From the NCBI RefSeq assembly GCF_000208745.1, contig NC_030859.1:18382620-18446619 (forward strand): a DNA stretch of 64,000 nucleotides, written 5' to 3'. Below, piece by piece: positions 14,601 to 25,537 of the stretch (the stretch's first letter is position 1; the number at the start of each line of letters is the position of its first letter). The stretch comes from Theobroma cacao. Taxonomy: Eukaryota; Streptophyta; Magnoliopsida; Malvales; Malvaceae. Position numbers and translations under genes: made by a program. The notes beneath the pieces were generated by a model. The model saw nothing but the letters and a program-made list of their open reading frames with translations. It ran no database searches and was not told the DNA's origin.

Positions 14601-17600
14601 CATCTGATCACTTTTTAAATGCTTAGTTACCAAAGTATACATATTACCCATCTCACTACCTTCAGCTTCAAAATTTTCAGCAAATAAATACCTAATGATC
14701 TTGCTGATCTTGTTGTTTGCTGATTTCTTAGTCTCTTCTCTAAGAGGATATAAAGTGTACCTCTTGTTATTCTTGTAGAAAGAATAGGTATTTGGCTTCG
14801 TCTTATGAACCATATCGTGATCATACAACCAAGGTCTACCCACAAGAATATGACCAACATCCATTGGCACAACATCACATAGGGCCTCATCATCCAAGTT
14901 ATCTCCCATAGTAAATTTCACCAAACATTGAGTAGTTACTGGTACTTCGTGTCCCTTCTTTAGCCACCCAATCTTGTAAGGATAAGGATGTTTGTTTGTA
15001 GGAAGCTTTAATTTGTTCACTGCCTCTTTTGAAATAATATTTTCCATGCTTCCTCCATCAATGACAAGATCACACACTTTACCTTCACAAACAACTCGTG
15101 TGCGAAAAATACTTCGCCTCTTCCAATCTTCTGCTTCCTCATTTACTGTTGTTGTCATTACTCTTCGTACCACTAATGACTCACCTTGTGCAGGATAAAC
15201 ATCGATTTCCTCTACCTCCTCCTCATACTCATCATAAACAGGCTCTAACTCTTCCCCTAATTCTGCTAAGTTCACCCTTCGTTGTGGGCAAGCAAAAGAA
15301 GTGTGCCCCTTTTCCCCACAAGTAAAACATCGAATATGGGAATTGTTGCCTCTTTTATTTGTAGAAGAACCAGAACTGTTTTGTCCTCCATAAGGCATTA
15401 TACCCTTGCCTTTATCATTCTTTTCAATATTGGTTGCACCTCTATTAGTTTTATTGATTGTGGCAGCCCCTTGATAATTTTGTTGGGATTTTCGATAACC
15501 TCTTCTTGCTTTAGAATTATTTTGCCAATGGGTGCCATATAAGGGCTTTCTAGCACCATAGCGTAAAACTCGTTTTTCTGCTGATAGAGCATATTGACGA
15601 GCATCTTCAATGTTGTATAAACGAACTACTCCCATCTCGTCTCTAATAGAATGATTTAAACCAGCAAGATAACGAGAAGTAATTTGTTCGTTACTCTCAA
15701 CTAACCCAACCCGAATTGATAAGTTATTGAATTTCGATGTATACTCCTCAACGGTCGTGTTATTTTGCTTCAAACAATGAAACTTTTCATATAATTTCAT
15801 AGTATAATCAGCAGGTAAAAATTGCTTTCGTAATTTGCTTTTCATGTGCTTCCAAGTGCTGATTTTAAGCTTACCTTGTCGTGCACGTTGCTCTTCAACT
15901 CTCTTCCACCATTGAAGTGCAGTACCCTTTAATTTCAACTTTACAAATAACACTTTTCGATTTTCTGCCATGGGTTTCCATTCAAAGTAATTTTCCAAAC
16001 TAGCTTCCCAATCCAAATATTCTTCCGTATGAAATTTTTCATGAAAATCAGTTACTTCGATCCTGATTCCTCCACTGTTTAAATCAAGAGCATGTAATAA
16101 TCGGTCCTCCAATCCAACTCTTGCCGCTTGATTTGTGGGTCCATCTTCATGAAAGGGGTTCTTGTTCTCAAATTCGTTATCATCCTCGAGATCGTGAATC
16201 TCAAGGGGGTTGTGGTCACCTTCCGGATTTTCCATTCGGGCTTCCACTGGTTCTTGACGCTGCAAGACTTGCACAGCCCGGGTCAAGTCATCAATCATTC
16301 TCCGCATCTCTGCCAACTCAGCTTGTTGGGGCTGATTGCCTCTACCTCGACCTCTAGCTCGACCAACCATAATCTCCTAACTCAAATCCTTATAGGATAG
16401 TAAGATCGTTTGCTCTGATACCACTTGATGTAGCCGAAAGGTTTAGGGCAATTAGAACTCAACAATTAGGGCTAGAATAGGGTTGATTGTGTTGGAACAA
16501 TAAAAAGATAATTGGGTTTTCAAAGAAACCTCTTGAATAAATATTCAAAATAACAAAAGATGATAATGATAATCTTCTACCTAAGATACTTATTTATAAT
16601 AGTTAAGATAAATCCTAATCAAATAGTAATTCTAATCCTAAATAAAGACTTAAAGTACTAAAATTCTAATAAAGATAGGAAAAAGAATTTCAAACTAAAT
16701 AAATAAAATAAAATCCTAAACTAACTAAAATACTAAATAAATTTTCATATGCGCCTGCATCAGAACAGCTTTTGTTGTTTTTACCAGATTCCAATTTTAT
16801 TTTTTTCTCTTTGAGAACTATTTTTTCAATTTTAACTATTCAATGCCTATTTTCAGTTAACAACGGAAAACTTTTTTATTCTATGTAGAACAATGTGTTT
16901 CAGAACTAATAACTCGAATCAAGTCCACACATGTCCTGGACTTTTACATTTGCAATCATCCTTTAGTTTATTAGTAACTTTAATGATAAGATTTTAGAGT
17001 GTTCTTGTGTATTCCATTTATTATCTGTCTACTTGCAATTTCTTGTCCTCGTAAATTCATATACATTTTCACTGGCATAACTTTTGAGTTTCATTTTAAT
17101 TCAATTTGGTTTAGTTTAGAGATCAGCCTATAAGTTTGTTTTGCAAGCAGTCACTCTTCCCTTATGCTTTTTGTCCCCTTTATGTTTTGCTATTTAAAAA
17201 AAAATCCATGTATAAAATTCAGAAATCTGTAGACAAATTTGCTATGTGTGGTTTTATTTTGTAATGTCAAATTTGGAATAAATTAGCAATTCAGAGTCGG
17301 TATCACAATTCTTGAAAGACATGAGTTACCAGTTACAATTTTGGCTATGATGTTGTCTTATGTGCTGGCTTTTAGTCCCCTTGGAGCCTATAAAGGTTGC
17401 TTAATTACCGGCCTACATCGTATATTATTAATTTGATTCAATGCTTTGCAGGGAACTGTGTACATGACTTAGGAACTATGGTGGTGATAAGCATGAAGAA
17501 ATTGGAAAATTTTGTCTGAATTTACTGTGTGCATTTACACTGAAAATATTTGCCTCTATCTCCCTGCAGTATCAGCTGCAGACATGATCTCAGCTTTGTC

Positions 17601-19981
17601 AGTTTTAACTAATAGATTCATTGAATCTTTTACTAACAAAGATGAGTAGTTTGATTCCAAACTGGATTTACTGTGTCATTTGGTTCAGTCATAACTCATA
17701 ACCGGTTATTAATGTAATAATAGTATGTATTTTGATGAGCAATTGACAAGTTCTTAACTTTCTCCTGGAGTTCGTTATTATGGAACTGGAATGCGTTGGT
17801 AAATTACTAACAAATATTTGATTCCTATTAATTAGAGAATCAGTTTTCATAGGATTTTGGAATCTGGAATCTCAAATTTTCTTAACATAATTTTCAGCAT
17901 TCATTTCTTTTATATTTCTTTCTCCTTTTAGATGTTCATCATGTTCTGGAGATGTTAATAATACATTTTATTTTCTTTTTTATTTTGGGTGCAGACGGTA
18001 GATCAATTTTTTGCTATTAAAGCTCCCATGAGGCCTATGGAATTGAATGCTCTGTTTAGTGGCATTGATAATGCATTTCAAGTATATGCAAATCATATTG
18101 TTGACAATTTAGGTCAGTATCCTCTATGTTTAACATTCTAAGTTGATGGATTTTAGTGTCATTTATATGAAAGAAACTCTTATGTTCTTTTTCCTTTTTC
18201 TTTTATTAGTTAAGTCAATATTGTTTTCACTATTATGTGGTAATATAAAATTGAAAACAATAACCACTGGAGTTACATCACTGACAGTTGGAATGAGATT
18301 GCTGCAGTCTTATTCTAGAAAAGCTTAGGAGGCATTCTCCATCTGTCCTGCAATGTCACCAAGCTCAAGGTCAGTTGAGCTTGAGCTTTTCACTGGATCT
18401 GTACAGCTTGGCCCAATTACTCTGGTTAAGAGTATAGAACAATTGAGGACCATCTTCTTCTAATGTCCCTTTGCAAGGGGCTAGAATCATACTATAGCGC
18501 TAGGTGAACTTCAGCAACTAGACGGGTATGACCTGAAGCAGAAAATTATCTACTAGATGCCATTCATCCATCAGAGAACTGTTGCATATATAACTTGCGA
18601 ATATGCGCTGTATCCCAGTTGGTGTCAAAAGTTGGACCTAAAGATATTATTGGAAGATTTATGATATATCACTGTTGATAATATGTTCTACCGTCTGGAT
18701 ACTGCAAGTTTATTTACGGAATGAGCATTTAGTCAGTACTTTTTAATGCTTTTGGACCATCCCTTATGGACATAGATAGTAGTCTGGGATAAGTCCCGGA
18801 ATTATTACCCAATGAAATATTCTTAAATCAAGTTAATCCTCATATTGTTTCTTCCCACATATCAGTCATTGGTTGATAAATGAGTGCTCATTTTTTCTAT
18901 TGCTGCTTCAGTGATTAATTGCTTGATTATCTTTATACATCATGGCAACTCAAATTTTCTTGAGGCAAAATCAGTATAGCATTGTTCTTTACATCTCTCT
19001 TGCTGCTTTCATTCTTTGAATTCTGTTTGGTGTTTCAATCGGTTTTGTCTACCCTTTTCTATCCTGCCTTTTATTTCATTGCTTTCAAAGTAGACCTTGA
19101 CTTGTGAGTTTTACAATGCAGCTAGCAAAGATGATTTAATTCCACCTTTGCCTGTTCTCACCCGATATAGAAAAGAAGCTGGAATTAAGGCTTTTGTGAA
19201 GAAGGAACTATTTGATTCTAGGCTGCCAGATCAGAGAAGGTCCATTGAAATTAATGTCCTGACTACAGCAACCCTATGTGTTCAGTTAAACACTTTATAT
19301 GTGAGTTCAAGCTTCATTTTGTCCTAGTGGTTAATACATGTCTGGATGGTTTATATTTCTTTTCTTTTTTTTTTTGGGTGGGTGGGGGTGGGGCAGTTGT
19401 TGTTTGTTTTTCCTTTTGATCTATAATGATTAATTAATGTACATGTTTTGTTAGTTGCTTGTGACGCATTATTGCTGGTGATAGGATTATTTGTTTTTCC
19501 CTTATGTTGATAAGGCGTACTTTTTGCGCCGTAACTGTTTAATTTATTAGACCAGGACAGCATAAATTGTGGTATATGGATGAGTAATAGTCTCATAAGA
19601 TCTCAAACAGCCCTTTCATTAGTACGCACAATTTTTCTGTTCATTGACATTCACCCTTCCAAGCCACTTAGAGAAAAGCAATTAAAACTTGATTGCCATA
19701 GGTGAGAAATAGATGAACTAGTTTGAATTGAAATCTAGGTGATATAGTGATGTAATATCATCAGAAAATTCTGTTTCAGCATAAAAACAAGAGCAGTGGA
19801 GAAAAAAATGATCTTTCAAGTAAATAAAGCTTCTTTTTTAAGAAATAAATTTTTCATAACCTAGATGGTGCAGAACCATGGAGCTGACCTCCACATATCC
19901 TCTTCTTTTCCCCATTGAAATCAGATGATCTTCCCTGAATGACACTTCCATGTATCTGAGCTATCACCAATAATGGTAAAA

Positions 19982-20031
<50 letters not shown>

Positions 20032-22989
20032 TGAAAATGGTTTGTTTACATTCTGAGTTTTCAGTTTACCTTTTCTTGTTTCTGCATTATTTGAGCACTT
20101 ACCTAAACTTAAAAAATGGTGTATTTTCATGTTAAGCCAAAGGAGTTCTTGTCTAAGTGTTCCACATTTATGAAATAATGATGTCCTTCCAAGTCATTCC
20201 TTTAGTTGTGCTAAAATCATGCTCCAACAGTTCCCCTGTTTCATTTCATGTATTGTCTTCTTTGGAAACTTATTTGCTGATGCTGTTATGAGAATATATT
20301 CTGACTTGAATTTTTGCTATTGGCAGTATGCTATTAGTCAACTGAACAAGTTGGAAGATAGCATCTGGGAACGCTGGACAAGGAAAAAGCCCCAGGATAA
20401 AATCTACATCAGTATGTATCTGAAGTCCACAATGATACTTTTCATTTTCATTCATTTGAGTAATAACAGGATGTATGTTGCTCATGCATATGAAACTTTT
20501 GCAACTAATATATTCATCTGAAATGGTTACCTTTCTTGACTTTCAAAGCTAACGGAAGTGAAAATGAAAAATAGTTGGCTCAACTTGGTCTTGAGAACTG
20601 AATGCTTCCCAAATAGTTGACAGGCAAAGCATAATCCCTATGATCAAAGTTGTTCTTAAATCATTGTTTGCTGCCTAAATCAAAATGTTTTTCAAATGGT
20701 TGAAATCCTTGATTTTGGCTATTGTTTGGGAATAGATTGGTGTCCAGATCTTACATTGTGGAGTATTTCCACTGTAACTCTCATACGTATGTATGCTATC
20801 TATGTGGCTGCCATCTGTACATGTTTATTATTGTCTGACCATGTCAGTACTGCAGTAGTTTTTCCTTAGAAACAATTGAACTTTTTGCATGTTGGACTGA
20901 GCTTTTATCCATTTGTCTGTAGGGAAATCCATGGATGATAAATCTAAAAGTTCTACCCAGAAAGGCACCTTTGATAGGAGCAGGAAAGATATAAATGCTG
21001 CTATTGACCGCATTCGAGAATTTACTGGTAATATCTATTTTCTTTTTTCTTAAGAAACAGAATTGATCACTGATTAAGTACTTTCTGCATGTTGCAGGTA
21101 CTAAAATTATTTTCTGGGATTTAAGGGAGCCATTTATTGAGAACTTGTATAAACCTAATGTTTCTCAATCTAGGTTGGAAGCAGTTATTGAACCACTTGA
21201 TGCGGTAAGTCTTTTTTTTTTTCCCAAGAAAACAAAACAAAAATTTAATGGCTTAAATGAGCTAAAAAATTTGATTTCTCTTTCCTGGACTTGTTAAAGG
21301 GCATCTGTTAGAAATCATAACAAGTTGATTAGAAAAGATCCTAATAAAATAAAAATCTAAGTGATTCTCCATCTGAAAGCAAGTAATTTGATAAAACCTG
21401 GAATATCTGTCAAGTCAATCTGACAATTCCTTGTGCAACTTCGTGGACTCTCAAGAACTGTCCATAGATAGTTGCTTTCATTCCTGTAGACATGATACCA
21501 GGTGGTTTGATAACACTTGTAGTACCCATCAGGTGAATTCCAGCATTTCTTACACACCTCAGTGGTCAAAGGATTGTGTTTAGAACTCATGTAGAGATAA
21601 TTCCATTTTTTCTTTTAAAAATGTGGAGCACATTCTTTTGCTTATATGATTAACTTGAGTACTTTCTGTGTTGTGTCTGTTAATGCTTGAATTTAGTTTT
21701 AAAGTGTTATTTTGTGCCCAAGCTTTCAGCTTTAAGATTTTATAGTAAAAATGTATTGCGGTAGTGTAGATTTATTAACATATGTTTGTTAATTGATGCT
21801 GAGATACGGCTATGCATTGTTAACTGCTGCAGGAACTAAATCAACTATGTGATATTATTGTGGAGCCACTTAGGGATCGAGTAGTGACCAGTCTTCTTCA
21901 AGCATCACTGGTCTTTTCCTAAATCTGCGTCTTCCACCAAATTTAAACTGGTTCTTAAAGTTTTACTTATTTAAAGGGTTTCTTTTTCCAGGAAGGCTTT
22001 CTTCGGGTTTTGTTAGACGGAGGCCCGTCACGAGTTTTCCTCCCAAGTGATGCAAAGCTATTGGAAGAAGATTTGGAGATCTTAAAGGTGACCACTGGCT
22101 GCTTCAATAAAAAAAACAATATTGACAATGATGATGGAGATAATAATAATATTGAACATAGATTTTGCATTATTAGAAGCCATATTCCTTTTTCCACCGA
22201 TTTGAGTAACTATTTTGTTTAGACAAACTTTGACCTTGAAAGAAGCATTTATATGTTTCACTAAAGTAAGGTACTGAAAATACAATATTTTGGTTGAAAG
22301 GGCCTATAAACCAATTTAGCTTACTGCTTCAATTTTGATGTCCAATCAAATTTGATTGTCTAGATTGTAGCTGTAGAACTTAAGTGATCTATTGACATGA
22401 ATGTTGGTGTGTTACATAGGAATTCTTTATTTCTGGAGGTGATGGACTTCCTCGAGGAGTTGTTGAAAACCAAGTAGCACGTGTTCGGCTTGTTGTGAAG
22501 TTACAGGGATTAGAGGTAAGAATGGTGCTTTGACTATTACTATTTCAAACCACCCTTTCAAAAAGGTTGGAGGGTACATTTGCTGGTCATGGTGAAATAT
22601 ATTGTAAGGAAATGAAAAATTCTTATTACCAGGTAGGTTAATAACAAATGAAAATATTTCTGATAACTATGCCTACACTTATCCTGTTAAGAGTGTTTGA
22701 TTTTTTTAACTTACATTTCACTTATCCAAAATCTCAACTTTTCACTAAGGGTAATCTTTTGGACATTGTGCAAGCAAAAATTTCTACATATGTATACTAT
22801 GGGCGGATATTAATTTTTCTCGGCCATAATTGATTGCAGACTCGAGAATTGGTTGAGGACTTGAGATCGTCAAGTGGCAAACTAGGTGCTGATAACCAGA
22901 CCCTACTGAGAATATTATGCCACAGGGCTGATTCTGAGGCATCCCAATTTGTCAAGAAGCAGTATAAGATACCCAAGTCTTCTGCGTAG
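241..22989 (+). CDS. PATROL1-like: PATROL1-type unc-13 homolog (MUN domain), 3' part, 17 exons
   Basis: The exons, all bounded by GT-AG and joining in one frame, are 241-342, 420-650, 1819-1893, 2045-2125, 7554-7733, 7856-8011, 9400-9492, 10124-10195, 17995-18112, 19122-19300, 20327-20411, 20923-21027, 21098-21204, 21833-21910, 21992-22087, 22420-22515 and 22840-22989 (TAG). They total 2004 nt, or 667 residues; family members are about 1100 residues, so the N-terminal part lies before the window and bases 1-240 are intron. Recognition rests on conserved stretches such as [66 protein letters not shown] and the C-terminus [13 protein letters not shown]. Known role of the family: Arabidopsis PATROL1 is a Munc13-like factor that moves the AHA1 proton ATPase to the guard-cell plasma membrane. 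Orthology to PATROL1 rather than a close paralogue cannot be decided here. The donor at 21911 (GTCTTT) is weak. Introns 2126-7553 and 10196-17994 are swollen by antisense retrotransposons. Confidence 0.93.
2544..2782 (-). repeat. 3' LTR of the Copia element
   Basis: On the + strand this 239-bp stretch opens TGTTGAG and closes GTCAACA, that is TG...CA on either strand. The neighbouring bases 2783-2790 read on the minus strand as the purine tract AGAGGGAG, the usual Copia polypurine tract just before the 3' LTR. An (AC)n run lies inside it. Confidence 0.75.
2615..2641. repeat. (AC)n microsatellite
   Basis: An uninterrupted AC dinucleotide run of about 13 units inside the Copia LTR. Confidence 0.95.
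3189..3656 (-). pseudogene. Copia pol, RT 3' end and start of RNase H
   Basis: The open stretch 3189-3545 contains the Copia hallmarks [37 protein letters not shown] and [18 protein letters not shown]. It is the continuation of the RT at 4365-4907, from which it is separated by the MITE at 3657-4328. Bases 2930-3190 still encode pieces of RNase H but with stops and frame changes. Confidence 0.85.
3657..4328. mobile_element. Tourist-like (PIF/Harbinger) MITE nested in Copia RT
   Basis: A 672-bp insert interrupts the Copia RT coding sequence. It is flanked by TTA at 3654-3656 and TTA at 4329-4331, the 3-bp target duplication typical of PIF/Harbinger elements. Removing the insert plus one TTA makes the Copia reading continuous at that point. 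The ends are imperfect inverted repeats: GTGTTTGTTTGG on the left and GAGCCTGTTTGG (minus strand) on the right, with a shared TGTTTGG core. There is no transposase coding region, so it is non-autonomous. Family assignment rests on the target duplication and termini. Confidence 0.75.
4365..4907 (-). pseudogene. Copia reverse transcriptase (inactive)
   Basis: A 180-residue open frame with the Copia RT motifs [59 protein letters not shown] and [16 protein letters not shown]. The catalytic Y-V-D-D box reads YVND here, losing an aspartate that binds the metal, so the enzyme would be dead even without the other breaks. Confidence 0.9.
5692..6135 (-). pseudogene. Copia GAG-pre-integrase and integrase core fragment
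   Basis: The open frame has the integrase core signatures [28 protein letters not shown] and [12 protein letters not shown]. Two of the D-D-E acidic residues are visible (in HSD and TDNG). The preceding zinc-binding segment ([11 protein letters not shown]) has lost part of the usual Cys pair. The rest of integrase towards 4.9 kb is broken by stops. Confidence 0.85.
6523..6880 (-). pseudogene. Copia protease start and Gag zinc-finger tail
   Basis: Near 6530-6570 the protease signature [10 protein letters not shown] is present but in a different frame from the upstream W-I of the same motif, consistent with a small deletion at the active site. Upstream, at about 6785-6840, the minus strand encodes [14 protein letters not shown], the end of the Copia Gag zinc knuckle. 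Confidence 0.75.
10386..10390. repeat. Target site duplication GAACA (left), partner at 16763-16767
   Basis: GAACA occurs immediately outside each LTR, the 5-bp duplication expected of Gypsy integrase. Confidence 0.93.
10391..10728 (-). repeat. Chromovirus 3' LTR
   Basis: 338 bp, from TGATGTAGCC to GCCTGCATCA. Compared with the partner at 16426-16762 I count three substitutions and one T-run length difference, about 99% identity. Confidence 0.95.
10740..10972 (-). pseudogene. Chromovirus integrase C-terminal chromodomain
   Basis: Residues such as [38 protein letters not shown] and the final [11 protein letters not shown] match a chromodomain, the histone-tail reader fused to integrase in chromoviruses. 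It ends with a stop at 10740. The frame differs from that of the integrase upstream: near 10985-11005 a short direct duplication of GATGGATT shifts the frame, so the integrase ORF stops at 10973 before reaching the chromodomain. Confidence 0.85.
10973..11965 (-). pseudogene. Chromovirus integrase core
   Basis: This long open frame contains the D-D-E core: D in [12 protein letters not shown] in [10 protein letters not shown], and E in [17 protein letters not shown]. The zinc-binding cysteines RCPACLFGK are at its start. The catalytic triad is intact. The histidine half of the zinc domain lies in another frame (11892-12196). Confidence 0.9.
11892..12196 (-). pseudogene. Chromovirus RNase H-integrase linker and HH zinc half
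   Basis: The frame encodes [19 protein letters not shown] and the His pair of the integrase zinc domain ([20 protein letters not shown]). It is separated from RNase H upstream by an extra A in an A6 run near 12191-12196, and from the integrase core downstream by an extra A in an A6 run near 11947-11952. Confidence 0.85.
12197..13369 (-). pseudogene. Second copy of chromovirus RT plus RNase H
   Basis: The part 12388-13369 repeats 13371-14354 with a few percent difference, and from 12387 down RNase H continues to its end ([27 protein letters not shown]). RT motifs [27 protein letters not shown] and YFDDILIYS are present. A 2-nt deletion near 13070 shifts the frame between the first two motifs and YFDD. 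This copy abuts the N at 13370. Confidence 0.88.
13370..13370. other. Single N at junction of a 1-kb direct duplication
   Basis: The only ambiguous base in the window. Left of it the sequence is RT (minus strand) and right of it RNase H, in the wrong order. The sequence after the N (13371 onward) repeats 12388 onward, and the sequence before it repeats the stretch ending at about 14354. Confidence 0.95.
13371..16370 (-). CDS. Chromovirus Gag-protease-RT-RNase H open frame
   Basis: An uninterrupted frame of about 1000 codons starting [11 protein letters not shown], roughly 40 bp inside the primer binding site. In order it has the Gag capsid region, a CCHC zinc knuckle ([16 protein letters not shown], near residue 350), protease ([13 protein letters not shown]; the D-G-G variant is common in chromoviruses), RT with [14 protein letters not shown] and YFDDILIYS, and RNase H ([19 protein letters not shown]). 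It ends artificially at the N at 13370 inside RNase H (FAVYSDH). As assembled, this element could supply Gag, protease and RT, but integrase lies behind the duplication and two frameshifts. Confidence 0.92.
16412..16423 (-). other. Primer binding site (tRNA-iMet)
   Basis: The minus strand reads TGGTATCAGAGC, complementary to the 3' end of initiator tRNA-Met, two bases inside the 5' LTR. Confidence 0.93.
16426..16762 (-). repeat. Chromovirus 5' LTR
   Basis: 337 bp, the partner of 10391-10728, followed directly by the target duplication GAACA (16763-16767). Confidence 0.95.
19984..20026. repeat. (AT)n microsatellite
   Basis: About 21 AT units in the intron between unc-13 exons 19122-19300 and 20327-20411. 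Confidence 0.95.
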
Positions 22990-24249
22990 GCCGATGATAC
23001 TTATACTGAGTAGTTGACTCAAAATCGGCTGGATGTAGAAGAAAGTGGGCAAATATGTATCAGCCTGTTCAGGTGAATATAATTTCATCACTCCCTTGTA
23101 AAACAAAACAATCGAATTTTCTTTTATGTTTATTTATGCCCATTTAGTGTTAGTTCGTTTGCTTTGTATGTTTAAATAATTCACATATATGACATGTCTA
23201 TATGAGATCGAAACTATACCCTGAATGCTCCGTGGCCAACTAGAGCTGTTCTAAGCCAAACCTATTTGCACTGAGGTAAAAAAGCTCGGTCTCTTTGCGC
23301 AAGCAGTGAGGATGCCCCAATGACCCTGCAATGCGGCTTCCTCACTTGAGTTTATCAACTTAATATCGAGCTTGTAGCTTTGTTGGAAGAACTTTTATTC
23401 ACGATACTTTTTCGATCCTCCCTAGAATTTGGCAAGTGCAATCACCGTTTCTGGCCTAGGGGGGGCAAAGTTTGAAGTTTCTGAAATGGTAATTCAGCTG
23501 TTGGATGGTCCAAAGTTAGTGATCTGGAGGAGATGTCAACATTCAACTGTAGTTTGTTTAGTGTTTTCATATTGTTTCCCCTTTTGTATTTTATTTCACT
23601 CTGTCTTGCTTTATTAAATGTAGTTTTGCAAATATTATGCAATAAAACGTAGTCGTTTTTTTTTAATTGTAGTTTTGGTATTCTATGTTACTCGGACTCG
23701 GAGGTGAATATGAAAATGATTACGTGTTCGATACGAATATGTTCAATTTTTTTTTCTAATATTTATATCGATGAATATGTGTTGAACACGAGTATTTTTA
23801 AAAAATCAAAGAGGCATGAAGATGTAATTGGTATTATTTTTTAATCATAATTCAAGGGACTTAATTCACACGTTTGATCAAAAAAGAAAAAATACTATTA
23901 GGTAAACTAATTAAAATAATAAGATTTCCTTGTATTGTCATTACATGTATAAGAAATTTGATTTTTAAGGAATAATTATGTCACAATTCATCATTTAAAT
24001 TTGATTTTCGTATTTAAATCACGACATATTATTATTATTATGCTAATGATGTTTAATATAATTTTTTCTTATTTTTTGGACATTATACATTGTACCTATG
24101 TATTTCAATTTTAAATATCTCTAACTTTTTTATTATTTTAATATTAATTTCTCATATCTTTTGCTTGGACGCTTAAAACCATAAAAAAAATTCTATAATT
24201 CAATTCTCAAAAAATGAAAAATAAAAAAAAATCTAAAATTCATCTTATT
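22990..24249 (+). other. 3' UTR of the unc-13 gene and intergenic spacer
   Basis: No coding signal follows the stop at 22989. A canonical AATAAA at 23641-23646 could end the transcript, giving a 3' UTR of about 650 nt, but earlier ends are equally possible. The rest is AT-rich spacer up to the NRPD7 promoter. Confidence 0.4.
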
Positions 24250-24430
24250 TAGTAAAATCAAATAATTAGGTCGACGGCCAAACGCCCAATGCGTTTTTAG
24301 ACAACCCATTCAAGGAAAAGATTCTGGGCCGTCGATCTGAACCTTTTATCTTACGACCGTTGATTTGTTCGTAAAATGTTCATTCCTTTCTTCCTCTGTC
24401 TCACTTCACCTCTCAAATTCATCATTTCAG
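24250..24430 (+). promoter_or_regulatory. Promoter and non-coding first exon of NRPD7-like copy A
   Basis: A less AT-rich island with CG-containing motifs, including TGGGCC (site II-like, common in housekeeping plant promoters) near 24325. A CT-rich leader ends in TTTCAG/GTAAAAGC at 24430/24431, a good splice donor. The matching acceptor is TTCAG just before the coding exon at about 25983, giving a 5' UTR intron of about 1.55 kb. The transcription start is not determinable here. Confidence 0.5.
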
Positions 24431-25508
24431 GTAAAAGCTTAAGCTTATTCTTTCTTTTACTCTAAATTTTCCGTTTTGTCTGTGATTCTGATGTTCTACA
24501 TTTTATTTTTCGAACTTTTTTTGGTCGAAAAAATATTATTGATTTTATATTTACAAAGCTTTGATTCACAATGGGTTTTGCTTTACTGGGTCTTTCTGGC
24601 ATGTTTGATTATTGTTTTTGGAATGGCATTTTGATTATGGATTATGGGTTTTCTCCAATTTTCTTGAACATATCTTATGATAAAATTTCTGGGAATGAAT
24701 ATTATCTTTACATGGAGTTATGGTTTGGTTCTTTCTTGTACCGAACCTTTGCCATGTGATTTTTTGTAGTTAAAATTTTGTCATATGATTAGTGCTGGAA
24801 ACCTTTATTCTAGTAATTTTGGTTGGTTTAAAAATAGTATTCATTTGTAGTTTGAAGGATATGATTTGAATGGGGTTTTGTTTGACTGGCTTGTATTGCC
24901 TGTTTGATTGAATAGATAAAAGAAATGTTTTTGAAGTGTCTTTTTTTTTCTTTTATTATTCATGATACCACAAGGTGATTATGATATATTGAGTTTTCTT
25001 GATTGTTCTTGAATTTTGTTATGATGAAATTTGTGGAAGCTAAGATGATGTTAACATGGAGTTTAGATTTTTGGTTCATTCTTGAATTGCATCTTTGCGA
25101 AGTGTTTTTTAGTAAAAGTTATTTGGGTGAGCATGCTATATTTGGGATTTTGTCACGAGATTAGTCTGGTAGTATGAATGGATGTGGATTTAGGCTGAGA
25201 ATTGCCCTCACTTGAGTTATGCATAATTATCATGAGTGTTGTTTAATGGGTATGTAATGAACTAATGATATTTTAGATACTAGTTGGGTTTTGTTAATCA
25301 TACTGAATCTGTCTGGGAATATTTTGTTTTAAAAAGGATTCAATTTTTGTGAAGATTGGCCAAAAAATTTTGTTTGGGAAGGAACTGCCATGGCTTTGGG
25401 TTTTGATTCTGAATGCCTTTTTGGAAATTGATCTTACATATGAGTTGGGGTTCATTAAGGGTGCATTCTAGCTCCAGTGGGATTGGGGTAAAAAGGGGGG
25501 GTGCTCCA

Positions 25509-25537
25509 GTGCAGTTGGAGGGGCTCCCAACTGCACC
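25509..25537. other. Short inverted repeat at the duplication breakpoint
   Basis: GTGCAGTTGG and its reverse complement CCAACTGCAC face each other across about 9 bases rich in G, able to form a hairpin. Homology between the two duplicated units begins inside this palindrome (25520 and 36818). Confidence 0.7.

Larger units (their letters stand above)
10391..16762 (-). mobile_element. Full-length Ty3/Gypsy chromovirus in unc-13 intron
   Basis: The element is bounded by near-identical LTRs and by the perfect target duplication GAACA at 10386-10390 and 16763-16767. Reading on the minus strand it has a tRNA-iMet primer binding site (16412-16423), Gag with a zinc knuckle, protease, RT, RNase H, integrase, a chromodomain and a G-rich polypurine tract at about 10729-10742. 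The C-terminal chromodomain places it among plant chromoviruses. As assembled it is 6.4 kb, including a suspicious 1-kb internal duplication next to an N at 13370. It is antisense to the host gene and sits in the intron 10196-17994. Confidence 0.95.

Noticed and set aside
16412..16423. tRNA-like match TGGTATCAGAGC
   Set aside because: Only the primer binding site; no tRNA cloverleaf around it, here or at 53251-53262. No tRNA gene was found in the window.
23680..23760. Transposon-like words TACTCGGACTCGG near the end of the unc-13 gene
   Set aside because: Too short and without borders to support an element.
24571..24759. Open frame of 62 codons in the NRPD7 5' intron
   Set aside because: No homology or motif, intronic, and composition typical of chance frames in T-rich DNA.
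25509..25537. Hairpin as a microRNA precursor
   Set aside because: The stem is about 10-12 bp, too short for a plant precursor.
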